The translations under genes were made by a program, and so were the position numbers. DNA of 64,000 bases from Paraburkholderia sp. (GTDB taxonomy: Bacteria; Pseudomonadota; Gammaproteobacteria; Burkholderiales; Burkholderiaceae), in the NCBI GenBank assembly GCA_004322045.1, contig SCRN01000034.1, forward strand, positions 186,001 through 250,000, read 5' to 3'. The notes beneath the pieces are model-generated. The model did no database searches, was not told where the DNA came from, and worked only from the letters and a program-made list of their open reading frames with translations. Shown here piece after piece: positions 9,061-18,434 of the stretch; the stretch's first letter is position 1; each line of letters opens with the position of its first letter.

Positions 9061-10719
9061 TCAGTTCGCCGCATAGCTTTGATTCGCCGTATTCAATACG
9101 ACGGTAAGCAGCCCCGAACTCTCATTTGGTTGACCCGCGCGGACAACCGAATAAATGATGCAGCATTGACCTTGCGTCCCGCCGTCCTTCTTTTGATCCC
9201 AACCTTCGAATGGCGCGACAGGGAAATGGAGCAAGATAGACCCCTTTGTCAAATCCCCCGCGGCAATGGGCGGTAAAACGTTGGCCGGAACCGTAATCGG
9301 CACCCGCAATGCGTCGCTATCGGGCCGGTAGCCGGTCAACACAGCCGTTGCGCTCACGACGTCACCTAATTGAGCGTTCCACGAGGCATCGGGTTGTTTC
9401 AGTTGGACCTGGATAGTCACGGGGCCCTTGCTGAGGGTGGTGTGGTTGATGTGTCCCGCGTACGGGTACAATTCGGGTGCGTCGAGATTTCCGCCGGTCA
9501 ATTGGATGTTGTTGCCCGTGCCGAAAAAACCCCTTATCGTGCTCGCACTGGGCAAGCCGGTCTCCGTGCCGCCGACGACGAACAACATCTCGTTCTTTTG
9601 TCCGCCAGACATCAGGTCGCTATAGGCGAGACTCGCAAGAAACTCGCAAAGCACAGGAGAGCCATCGGCTTTATAGTGATATGGACCCCCGGCAATTTCA
9701 TTATTGACAACCAGGTAGACGTTATCCGTCGGGTGTGCGTTTTTGTAATGGGGGATGGACACGCTCACATAAGGAGGATCTTGAAGTTCATCGAAATTAA
9801 GTGTATCGCCCGTCATCGGGTCGAGAATCCTTGGATAGATATCCTCCAAAGCCTGTGCGCTCTCATTAATATCCATAACGAGAAATGGCCGCGAATATTC
9901 ATATGTCACATTGAAGTCGTACCGCGCCGTGACGCTCTGCGCAATCGGGCCCGTGCTGTCTTTGGCCACGAGATAGAGACTCGCCACGCCGCTCGCATCG
10001 GTCGTCATGCGAACGTAGTAGCCCTGCTGATTGTTATCTTTGACGAAAACCGCATCGGCCGACGGGAGCACGTCTGCCCAGGCGGCTGTGGCGGAAGTGT
10101 AGGCATTCATCAAAGTGCTAAAAAGCCCGAATGACTGATCGCTGCCCTCATGCCACTCGACCACGTAGCCTGGAACCGGATTATTGCCGTCTTTGACGAC
10201 GCACGTGAAGCTCGTGGCGTACTGGGCCGCGGCGGGCGTGAGCTGATCTCCCTGTCCCGAAGGCAGCTCGAGCAGTGTGCTGCTGGGGCCAGAGCAAATG
10301 ATCGTCGGACCGGTCGGCGCGAGCGTGTAGGTCACCGTCGTCGCATCGTCCGGCTTGGCGCCCCCCGTCCATTCGCTACCCGCCATCGCATTCACGACGA
10401 TGGAATTCGACGTATCGGAGTAGTCATGGCGAATAAATAGTTTCGCCGTGCCGGAGGCGTTGCCGGGAGCAATATCGATCGGCACGTTCGTCCATTCAGA
10501 TTGCCCCAAAAGCCCCACGAAATGGCTGCTAAGGCCCTTGCTGCTACCGGAGAAATCGATCGTTGCTCCCGCGGGGATCTTGTTGGATCCCGTCATCGTG
10601 ACAGTTGCTACGATACATAAGCCCTGGTGAGGATAGACTTTCGTCGACGCATCCGGAGTCAGTATGATCGACCCGGCGCCACCGAGATCCTGGCTCGTTC
10701 CTTGTTCACCGTGCGACAT
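9061..10719 (-). CDS. Ig-like multi-domain protein, first gene of the operon
   Basis: A 552-residue hydrophilic protein starting MSHGEQGTSQD at 10719, chosen because GGAGG lies 9 bases upstream; a more distal in-frame start (10794) lacks a site. There is no signal peptide. Beta-rich segments fall at about 15-130 (ATVTMTGSNKIPAGATIDFSG style), 135-290 (Big_1-like, with TTDASGVASLYLVAKD), 300-460 (VSIPHYKNAHPTDNVYLVVN) and 460-552. The end contains GQCCIIYSVV, a vicinal Cys pair in the same strand context as in the next two proteins. Lower GC than the housekeeping genes around suggests transfer. Function unknown; extracellular adhesion or effector-like cargo are possibilities only. Confidence 0.7.
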   Translation of the reverse strand: MSHGEQGTSQDLGGAGSIILTPDASTKVYPHQGLCIVATVTMTGSNKIPAGATIDFSGSSKGLSSHFVGLLGQSEWTNVPIDIAPGNASGTAKLFIRHDYSDTSNSIVVNAMAGSEWTGGAKPDDATTVTYTLAPTGPTIICSGPSSTLLELPSGQGDQLTPAAAQYATSFTCVVKDGNNPVPGYVVEWHEGSDQSFGLFSTLMNAYTSATAAWADVLPSADAVFVKDNNQQGYYVRMTTDASGVASLYLVAKDSTGPIAQSVTARYDFNVTYEYSRPFLVMDINESAQALEDIYPRILDPMTGDTLNFDELQDPPYVSVSIPHYKNAHPTDNVYLVVNNEIAGGPYHYKADGSPVLCEFLASLAYSDLMSGGQKNEMLFVVGGTETGLPSASTIRGFFGTGNNIQLTGGNLDAPELYPYAGHINHTTLSKGPVTIQVQLKQPDASWNAQLGDVVSATAVLTGYRPDSDALRVPITVPANVLPPIAAGDLTKGSILLHFPVAPFEGWDQKKDGGTQGQCCIIYSVVRAGQPNESSGLLTVVLNTANQSYAAN

Positions 10720-11227
10720 GACGATTGCCCTCCAAGAGTGAAAGATATCCGCTTCAGAGAATGAGTTGACGCGTGCCAGGATGGACGCTTTCACTGTCGC
10801 AATACTCTTTCTCGCGGCGCGCAGTGGTTGGAATATTCTCGATATGGGAGTTGAGTGTCAACGCCAGAATTGAGAATTTTCACCCTCGTTATCAATTGAC
10901 GAGATCATTCGCCAACCCCACAATTTCGCGAAATTACCAATTTTTGAGATCGCGTCGAAATAACATCCAATCCATCGGAATCTCAAGGCAACGATCTCGC
11001 TGATATTTGGCGATATTTTCGCCTGAACCAGCGCGATAGCGGCCCCATTCCCACATTTTGAATTTTCATAAGAGCTTCGCGCTGCGTGGTGTTGTAAGGC
11101 ATTCGCAACTCATGCTAGATCGATACATCGGCCAGGTTCCTTTTACACGCCCCAAGGACACCCGTCGCGCCGACGTCGGGCCTTTTATCAAACGCGCTCC
11201 CTCTTTTTTCATTACCGCATTACATCT
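10720..11227. other. AT-rich divergent intergenic region
   Basis: About 500 bases between the leftward Ig-like operon and the rightward autotransporter. The part from about 10800 to 11080 is markedly AT-rich. It contains a perfect 14-bp palindrome (10922-10935) and a smaller hairpin, GGCGA-TATTT-TCGCC, near 11010. An open frame at 10773-11003 has no ribosome-binding site and odd composition and is probably not a gene. The region most likely holds both promoters, and its composition would suit H-NS-type silencing. Confidence 0.55.
10922..10935. promoter_or_regulatory. Perfect 14-bp palindrome, possible operator
   Basis: AATTTCGCGAAATT is exactly self-complementary and lies about 200 bases upstream of the Ig-like operon start and 290 bases upstream of the autotransporter start. 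A dimeric regulator is a plausible binder. No known operator is recognised. Confidence 0.4.
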
Positions 11228-14200
11228 ATGAAAATTCGACGGAAACCGAATTCCCTGAAAGCGAAGCCAGCCAACACGGCAGAGATGGGTGATCGCGACT
11301 GCGTCGCATATTGGGAACCACCGGCTCTGAGCGAACCGTTCGGCTGGCGCGCTTTGCCCGTGCGGCACATCAGGCCGAAACACCGTATGCGCGCTTCAGT
11401 CGCCGCACTCTGCATGGCGGGTGCAATCACGGCGGCCGGAATACCTGCCCCCTCTGTCGCGCAGGTCATCGAGGTAGGTGGCGGTGCGGGTGCGCCTGCG
11501 GCAACTGGCAACGGCGGCGCAGGCGGCGGCAATAACGGTGGCGGTGCGGGCGGTGGTGTCGGGTCGATTGCAGGCCTTGCGGGAACGCTTCAGCAAGGTG
11601 GCGACGGGGCAAGCGCGACGCAGTGCGCCATTACGCCCTCGCGCCCAGGCTGCGGTGGCAAGACGCGCATCATCAATGCGCCCATAAGCGGCTTCGTAAC
11701 GGGAGGATCCGGCATGCAGGGAGGAGCCGGAGTGGGCGGTGGCGGCGGAGGCGCCGGAGCGGTCATCACATCTGGCGACTTGGTACTCGGCCCCCCGGGC
11801 AGCGCGGTGTTGCGCGGCGGCGCAGGCGGCGCGAGCGGCTCGGCAGGCGCCGGGGGCGGCGGCGCGGGACTCGTGTTCATGGGCGGCGTACTGATCGATG
11901 ACGGGAATCATATCTACGGCGGCACGGGTGGCTCCGGCACGGCAACCGCCGCCGGTGGTGGTGGCGGCGCCGGCGTGTTCTTCCAAGGTAAAACGTTCAC
12001 TTTCAACGCGGAAGGCACCTACATAGTCAGGGGGGGCGATGGCGGGCAGTCCGGTGGCAACGGCGGCGCTGGCGTAGTCGCCAGCAGCGACGGCGCGACG
12101 ATTACCAATATCAGCAACAGTATCGGCACCGGCTTCAACGGCGGCACCGGCGCGGCCGGAGCGGGCTCGATCCCGGACGGCAGCGGCGGCGACGGCATCG
12201 ATATTTACGGCAGCAACAACACACTCATCAACCGGGGCCTCATCAATCCCGGCGCTTCGGCAGGGAGCGCGGCACTCGCGATCGGCGTCCATGTTCACGG
12301 CGATGGCAATACCGTCATTGACGCCAATGGCGGGGACTTGGAGGGCGGATGGCGGCTCACGGATCCGACGCAAGCCGCACCGGGCGGTGTCGCGGTCAGG
12401 TTCGACGGCAACGCAAACACGCTCGAACTGCAAGCGGGTTCTATCGTCGACGGCAAGGTCATTGCAGCCGGCGGCGGAAACATCCTCGCGCTCGGCGGCC
12501 CGGCAGACGGCACGTTCGACCTGTCGAAGATCGTCGCATCGCTCGATAACACGTCCAGCGCCGAGCAATACCAAGGTTTCGCAGTCTACGAAAAGACGGG
12601 CCTCGGCACTTGGACGGTCACCGGCCGCGTGGGCGACAGCCACCCCTGGGCCATCGAGCAAAGCACGCTCAAGCTAGGCGCCACCGGCGATCTCTCGCCG
12701 GCAAGCAACATCGGCGTCGACGCCACGTTCGATGTGTCCGGCGTCACGGCCAGCAGCACGGCCATTCAAAGCCTATCGGGCGCTTCGACGGGCACCGTCG
12801 TACTCGGGAATAAGACACTCGTCATCACCAACGGTCAGGGCGGAAGCACCCCTGTCGATGCGGGCAACTTCGCCGGCAACGTCTCGGGCGCCGGCGGCGT
12901 CGAGATGGCGGGCGGGACGCAAGTCTTCTCGGGCATCAATACGTACGAAGGCGGCACACTTCTGCGCGGCGGCACGCTGTCCGTATCGACGGACGCCAAT
13001 CTTGGCACAGGCGCCCTCGCGTTCAACGGCGGGACACTCGAGAACACCGCGGCATTTCAGTCATCACGCGCTATTGCACTGAACAGCGGCGGCGGCACAC
13101 TGCAAACCAATGCCGCACTCACACTTGCCGGCACGATCTCCGGTGCGGGCGGCTTGTCGAAAACCGGATCCGGCACGCTGACGCTAACCGGCGCAGGCAC
13201 GTATTCGGGGCCCACTACGATCTCGGGCGGCACGTTGGCGATCGGCAACGGCTTCGATAGCTCGTTCGTGAGCGACATCGTCGATAACGCCACCCTTCAG
13301 TTCAACGACAGCCGGGCGTTTTCCTATGGCGGCGCCATCAGCGGCGGGGGCAGCATCGTGCAAAGCGGCGCGGGCGTCGTTACGCTTTCCGGCAACAGCG
13401 GCAGCTTTACCGGCGCGACGACAGTGAACGCAGGCACCCTTTCCGTCGACGGCACGCTCGGCGGCGCCGTGACCGTCAACGGCGGCGCGCTCAAAGGCAC
13501 GGGCACGATCGCGGGCAACACGACGGTCGGCGCCGGAACGCTCGCGGGGCGACAAGGCGACGTGCTCAATTTCGGCGGCAACCTCGCCTTGTCGAGCAAC
13601 TCGTCGGTGAACGCCTCGCTCGGCACGCCGGATGGATCGGCGGGACTGTTCAACGTGGCGGGCAATCTCACGCTGGCGGGCGCGCTCAATGTGACCGACC
13701 TCGGCGGCTTCGGCCCGGGCCTTTATCGCTTGTTCGACTATGCGGGCAATCTGACCAACAACGGCTTGCAGGTCAACCGCGTGCCCGCCGGCATCAGTAC
13801 GAGCGACTTGTCCGTGCAGACGTCGATCGCTCACCAGGTCAATCTCGTCAACACCGGCGGCGCAGCGGTCAACTTCTGGGACGGGGGCAATGCCGCGAAC
13901 CACAACAACGGCGCAGTGGATGGCGGCAACGGCATCTGGAACACCGCCAACGACAATTGGACGAACGCGAGCGGTGCGATCAATGCGCCCTGGCAAGCGG
14001 GGCAGTTCGCGGTGTTCGCCGCCCAAGCGGGAACCGTGACAGTCGATGACTCTGCAGGCGCCGTCTCGGTCGCCGGCATGCAGTTCGCCACGGACGGCTA
14101 CCGGCTCGAAGGCGACGCGATCACGCTCGCCGATCCGCAGACGATCATCCGCGTCGGCACAGGAGGCGACGCCTTCAGCCGCGGCATCACCGCGACGATC

Positions 14201-16552
14201 GCCGCGCCGCTAACGGGTTCGGGCGGATTGGAAAAAACCGATAACGGCACGATCGTCCTGTCGGGCGCAAACAGCTACACGGGTGGCACTCTCGTTGAAG
14301 GCGGCACGCTGTCGATTGCATCGGACGCGAATCTGGGTGCAGCCTCAGGGGCACTCACGCTCGATGGAGGCACGCTGGAGAGCACGGCAAAATTCGGCTC
14401 GGCGCGCAGCGTGACGCTCGGGGCCAACAGCGGCGAACTGAAGACGGACGCCGATCTCGCGCTGACAGGTGTCATCGGCGGCGCCGGGGGATTGTTGAAA
14501 AGCGGCAACGGCACGCTGACGCTGACCGGAAACAATACCTACTCGGGAGGCACCGGGATCGCGGCGGGCGCGCTGCAATTGGGCAACGGCGGGACGTCGG
14601 GTTCGATCGCGGGAGATATCGATGACGACGCCCAACTTATCCTCAATCGCTCCGACGTGTGGACGCTGGTCAGTGCGATCAGCGGCAGCGGCAGCGTGAC
14701 GCAAGCCGGCTCCGGCACTGTCGTGTTGACCGGCGACAGCAGCTATCAAGGCGGCACCACGATTTCGGCCGGGACTTTGCAACTGGGCGACGGCGGCACC
14801 TCGGGCTCGATCGCGGGCGACGTCATCGATAACGGCACGCTGGCCTTCAACCGCTCGGATGCCATCGTCTTCGACGGAAAAATCAGCGGCAACGGTAGCG
14901 TGAAGCAAATCGGCTCGGGCGTCACCGATCTGACCGGCGACTCTTCCGCGTTCGCCGGCACGACAACCGTATCGAATGGCACCCTGGCGGTCGATGGCAC
15001 GTTGGGTGGGACGCTATCGGTGCTCGCAGGCGGTACGCTGGCCGGTACGGGCACCGTGGGCACGACCACGGTGGCGGCGGGCGGCGTCATGGCCCCGGGC
15101 CATTCCCCGGGCACGCTGCACGTGAACGGCGACTTGACCTTCGATGCGGGCTCGACGTATGCCGTCGACATCACCCCGAATCAAACCGGCGATCTCATCG
15201 CCGCCAGCGGCAAAGCCACGATAAACGGGGGCACGGTGGAGGCGGTCAAAGCCGGCGGCGTCTATACGCCCGGCAGCCAATGGACGATCGTCTCGGCGAA
15301 CGGCGGCGTCGCGGGCCGGTTCGACGGACTCACACAGAACTTGCCGTTCGTCGATCTATCTCTGGCCTACGACCCCAATCACGTCTACATCGATTCCGCG
15401 CGCAACAACAACTCCTTCTGCAGCGCCGCACTCACGCCGAACCAATGCGCCACCGGCGACGGCGTGGAAAGCCTCGGCCAAGGCAATGCGCTTTACAACG
15501 CCCTAGCCGCCGCGCCCGACGACGCCACCGCGAGCCGCGCGCTCGATGCGCTGTCCGGCGACACGTACGCATCGCACAAGAGCGCGATGATCAACGACAG
15601 CCGCATCCCTCGCGACGCCGCCGTTGCACGGATGCGCGTGGCCTTCGACGACGTCGGCGCAGCCACGGCCACGCAGGTCGCCTCCACCGACGAGACATTC
15701 TTGCCGCTTGCCGCCGGAGCGAAACGCGTCGCCTTCTGGGCGCAAGGCGTCGGTGCATGGAACCAGTGGGATAGCGATGGCAACGCAGCGACGTACAGCC
15801 GCTCAGTCGGCGGCTTGTTCGTCGGCGCGGACGTCCCCGTGATGCAGAACTGGCGTGTCGGCGTGATGGCGGGCGCAAGCAACTCGCGCTTCGATGTCGG
15901 CGCTCGGGATGCCTCGGGCTCGATCGTGAATGGCGATTTGGCGCTCTATGCCGGCTCGCAATGGGGGCCGCTCGGTTTGCGCTTCGGCTTAGGCTATACC
16001 TGGCACGACATCGATACGCACCGCTCGATCGCCTTCCCTGGGTTCGCCGCCGATCTGAACTCGCATTACGGCGCGCAAACCATGCAAGGGTTCGGCGAAG
16101 TTGCTTACCGTCTCTTCTTCCCTGCGCTCACGCTCGAGCCCTTCATCGATCTTGCAACGATCAACCTGCATACGAACGGCTTCACCGAAACGGGCACAGG
16201 TGGCGCCGCTGCGTTGACCAGCCCCGCGAGCACGAGCAACGTCACGTTTTCGACGATCGGCGTCAGGGGCGAGAAAGCCTACGTGTTCCACGGTTGGAAG
16301 ACGACCGTTCATGCCACGCTCGGCTGGCGCCATGCCGCCGGCGACACGACGCCACTGTCATCGTTCACCTTCCCGGGCGGTAGCGCCTTCACCATCGCGG
16401 GCGTGCCGATCGCCCGCGATGCCGCGAGCGTGGACGCGGGCATCGATGTGGCATTGAGCCGAGCGGTGACCTTGAGCATCGGCTATTCGGGACAATATGC
16501 GCACCATGCGACCGACTATGGCGCGCAGGCGAAACTCATGGTTGCGTTCTGA
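11228..16552 (+). CDS. Type V (classical) autotransporter with PATR repeats
   Basis: A 1774-residue outer-membrane autotransporter. A 54-residue charged N-terminal extension precedes a signal peptide (core about 56-72, cleavage near SVAQ at 76-79). Residues about 80-400 are extremely Gly/Ala-rich. From about 550 to 1250 there are repeated passenger-associated beta-helix (PATR) units such as GSGTLTLTG followed by TYSGGT and GTL. A linker with a disulfide-like pair (NSFCSAALTPNQC, about 1398) leads to the C-terminal beta-barrel, from FWAQGVGAWNQW (about 1503) to the terminal Phe. No Shine-Dalgarno is evident at 11228, and an internal ATG (codon 54) would give a standard signal peptide, so the start is uncertain. 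The substrate or adhesive target cannot be read from the sequence. Confidence 0.92.
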   Translation: MKIRRKPNSLKAKPANTAEMGDRDCVAYWEPPALSEPFGWRALPVRHIRPKHRMRASVAALCMAGAITAAGIPAPSVAQVIEVGGGAGAPAATGNGGAGGGNNGGGAGGGVGSIAGLAGTLQQGGDGASATQCAITPSRPGCGGKTRIINAPISGFVTGGSGMQGGAGVGGGGGGAGAVITSGDLVLGPPGSAVLRGGAGGASGSAGAGGGGAGLVFMGGVLIDDGNHIYGGTGGSGTATAAGGGGGAGVFFQGKTFTFNAEGTYIVRGGDGGQSGGNGGAGVVASSDGATITNISNSIGTGFNGGTGAAGAGSIPDGSGGDGIDIYGSNNTLINRGLINPGASAGSAALAIGVHVHGDGNTVIDANGGDLEGGWRLTDPTQAAPGGVAVRFDGNANTLELQAGSIVDGKVIAAGGGNILALGGPADGTFDLSKIVASLDNTSSAEQYQGFAVYEKTGLGTWTVTGRVGDSHPWAIEQSTLKLGATGDLSPASNIGVDATFDVSGVTASSTAIQSLSGASTGTVVLGNKTLVITNGQGGSTPVDAGNFAGNVSGAGGVEMAGGTQVFSGINTYEGGTLLRGGTLSVSTDANLGTGALAFNGGTLENTAAFQSSRAIALNSGGGTLQTNAALTLAGTISGAGGLSKTGSGTLTLTGAGTYSGPTTISGGTLAIGNGFDSSFVSDIVDNATLQFNDSRAFSYGGAISGGGSIVQSGAGVVTLSGNSGSFTGATTVNAGTLSVDGTLGGAVTVNGGALKGTGTIAGNTTVGAGTLAGRQGDVLNFGGNLALSSNSSVNASLGTPDGSAGLFNVAGNLTLAGALNVTDLGGFGPGLYRLFDYAGNLTNNGLQVNRVPAGISTSDLSVQTSIAHQVNLVNTGGAAVNFWDGGNAANHNNGAVDGGNGIWNTANDNWTNASGAINAPWQAGQFAVFAAQAGTVTVDDSAGAVSVAGMQFATDGYRLEGDAITLADPQTIIRVGTGGDAFSRGITATIAAPLTGSGGLEKTDNGTIVLSGANSYTGGTLVEGGTLSIASDANLGAASGALTLDGGTLESTAKFGSARSVTLGANSGELKTDADLALTGVIGGAGGLLKSGNGTLTLTGNNTYSGGTGIAAGALQLGNGGTSGSIAGDIDDDAQLILNRSDVWTLVSAISGSGSVTQAGSGTVVLTGDSSYQGGTTISAGTLQLGDGGTSGSIAGDVIDNGTLAFNRSDAIVFDGKISGNGSVKQIGSGVTDLTGDSSAFAGTTTVSNGTLAVDGTLGGTLSVLAGGTLAGTGTVGTTTVAAGGVMAPGHSPGTLHVNGDLTFDAGSTYAVDITPNQTGDLIAASGKATINGGTVEAVKAGGVYTPGSQWTIVSANGGVAGRFDGLTQNLPFVDLSLAYDPNHVYIDSARNNNSFCSAALTPNQCATGDGVESLGQGNALYNALAAAPDDATASRALDALSGDTYASHKSAMINDSRIPRDAAVARMRVAFDDVGAATATQVASTDETFLPLAAGAKRVAFWAQGVGAWNQWDSDGNAATYSRSVGGLFVGADVPVMQNWRVGVMAGASNSRFDVGARDASGSIVNGDLALYAGSQWGPLGLRFGLGYTWHDIDTHRSIAFPGFAADLNSHYGAQTMQGFGEVAYRLFFPALTLEPFIDLATINLHTNGFTETGTGGAAALTSPASTSNVTFSTIGVRGEKAYVFHGWKTTVHATLGWRHAAGDTTPLSSFTFPGGSAFTIAGVPIARDAASVDAGIDVALSRAVTLSIGYSGQYAHHATDYGAQAKLMVAF

Positions 16553-16574
16553 CCTTGGTGTTCGGATCGATCGG

Positions 16575-18368
16575 CTAATCCTTCTTCCCCGGCAATACCG
16601 AAGCCATCACCTGCTTCGCCGTGTTGACGATGACGCTGCCCTCTTCGGGGTCGCCCTCCATCAACGTGCGCGCGAACTTGCGGGCCTGCACGAGCGTCAC
16701 ATGCGGCGGCAGCGGCGGCACTTCGGGATCGGTCTTGATTTCGAGCACGACGGGCCGGCCCGCTGCTAGCGCCTCGTCCCATGCCGGGCCGATCGCTTCG
16801 GGCGTATCGACGTAGATCCCCTTCAGCCCGATCAATTCGGCGAAGCGATGAAACGGCACATTCGGCAAATCCTGCGATGCCTCGAACTTCGGATCGCCCT
16901 CCATGACGCGCTGCTCCCACGTCACTTGGTTCAGGTCCTCGTTGTTCATCACCATGCAGATCCAGCGGCCGTCCTTCCATTGCTGCCAGTACTTGGTCAC
17001 GGTGATCAGCTCGGCCATGTTGTTCATCTGCATTGCGCCATCGCCCACCAGCGCAATCACGGGGCGATCCGAATGTGCGAACTTGGCTGCGATCGCATAC
17101 GGCACGGCAGCGCCCATCGAAGCGAGCCCGCCCGATAGCGAGCACATCATGCCGCGCCGCATTTTCAGATCGCGCGCGTACCAGTTCGCGCAGGAACCCG
17201 AGTCGCTCGTCAGGATCACGTCGCTCGGCAACTTCGGGGAAAGCTCGGTGAAGATCCGCTGCGGATTGACGCCGCGTTTGGCCGATTCCATGGCACGCTG
17301 ATCGAGCGTCGTCCACCATTGCGAGGTCCACCCCTCGATGCGCTTGCGCCATGCGTCGTCAGTCTTTTGATCGAGTAGCGGCAAGAGGGCGCGCAGCGTC
17401 TGCGCGCTATCGCCCACGAGATTGACTTCCATCGGGTAGCGCAGGCTCAACATGTCGGCGCCGATGTCGATTTGCACGCCGCGCGCTTCCCCCTCTTTCG
17501 GCAAGAATTCCGAATATGGAAAGCCCGATCCGATCATCAACAAGGTATCGCAATGTGTCATCAACTCCCAACTCGGTTTCGTGCCGAGCAACCCGATCGA
17601 ACCCGTCACCCACGGGTATTCATCCGGGACCACGGCCTTACCCAATAGCGCCTTGGCGAGCCCGGCTCTCAATCGTTCGGCCGCAGCGATCACTTCGTCG
17701 GTAGCGTGCAAAGCGCCAGCGCCCACCAGCATCGCCACGCGGCTACCGGCGTTGAGCACTTCGGCCGCACGGGCGAGATCGGCAGGCTCGGGCACGATCC
17801 GCGGGCGCGAATAGCCGACGCCGGAATGCGCCGTGCCGTGCTTGCGTTGCGGCGGGGAATACTCGAGTTCTTGCAAGTCGTTGGGAAGGATGATGGCCGT
17901 CACGCGGCGCTGCGAGAGCGCGATACGCACGGCGCGATCGACCATGTGCCGCACTTGTGCGGGGACACTCGCCTGCTGCACATACGATCCGGCCACGTCT
18001 TTGAGCAGCGAGGCGAGATCGACTTCCTGCTGATAATGCGAGCCCAGCGCCGCGCGCGCCTGTTGTCCGCAGATCGCGAGCACCGGCATGTGGTCGAGGC
18101 TGGCGTCGTACAGGCCCGTGACGAGGTGCGCGGCGCCAGGTCCGGACGTCGCGATGCACACCCCCAGCTCTCCCGTGAACTTCGCATGCGCGCTCGCCAT
18201 GAACGCGGCCATTTCCTCATGGCGAGCCTGCACGAACGCGATCTTGCCGCCCGCGCGGCGCAGTGCGCCGAACATGCCGTTGATGCCGTCGCCCGGGTAG
18301 CCGAACATGCGCCGCACGCCCCATTGATGCAATCTTTCGACGATGAAATCGCCTACCGTTTGCGCCAT
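16575..18368 (-). CDS. Thiamine-diphosphate-dependent enzyme, pyruvate oxidase/acetolactate synthase-like
   Basis: A 597-residue ThDP enzyme with the usual three domains. The pyrimidine-binding domain carries the catalytic Glu in RHEEMAAF (about residue 51), the middle domain covers about 200-330, and the pyrophosphate-binding domain contains GDGAMQMNNMAEL and MNNEDLNQVTWEQR. It resembles the TPP-requiring PoxB-like proteins of Burkholderia; the exact substrate (pyruvate or another 2-oxoacid) is not proven. No C-terminal membrane-binding helix of E. coli PoxB type is obvious. Start 18368 has GGAGG upstream; the longer open frame to 18413 is not needed. It lies 66 bases downstream of ligD on the same strand and may be co-transcribed. 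Confidence 0.85.
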   Translation of the reverse strand: MAQTVGDFIVERLHQWGVRRMFGYPGDGINGMFGALRRAGGKIAFVQARHEEMAAFMASAHAKFTGELGVCIATSGPGAAHLVTGLYDASLDHMPVLAICGQQARAALGSHYQQEVDLASLLKDVAGSYVQQASVPAQVRHMVDRAVRIALSQRRVTAIILPNDLQELEYSPPQRKHGTAHSGVGYSRPRIVPEPADLARAAEVLNAGSRVAMLVGAGALHATDEVIAAAERLRAGLAKALLGKAVVPDEYPWVTGSIGLLGTKPSWELMTHCDTLLMIGSGFPYSEFLPKEGEARGVQIDIGADMLSLRYPMEVNLVGDSAQTLRALLPLLDQKTDDAWRKRIEGWTSQWWTTLDQRAMESAKRGVNPQRIFTELSPKLPSDVILTSDSGSCANWYARDLKMRRGMMCSLSGGLASMGAAVPYAIAAKFAHSDRPVIALVGDGAMQMNNMAELITVTKYWQQWKDGRWICMVMNNEDLNQVTWEQRVMEGDPKFEASQDLPNVPFHRFAELIGLKGIYVDTPEAIGPAWDEALAAGRPVVLEIKTDPEVPPLPPHVTLVQARKFARTLMEGDPEEGSVIVNTAKQVMASVLPGKKD

Positions 18369-18434
18369 CTGTGCCTCCGATAGAGAGTGTTTGCCAGACT
18401 CTATGCAGCGCAAAAAGTGCGCCCGGGACCACGC

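Noticed and set aside
11396-12661. A 421-codon open frame antisense to the autotransporter
   Set aside because: It arises from the GC-rich Gly codon bias of the sense strand and has no protein-like pattern.
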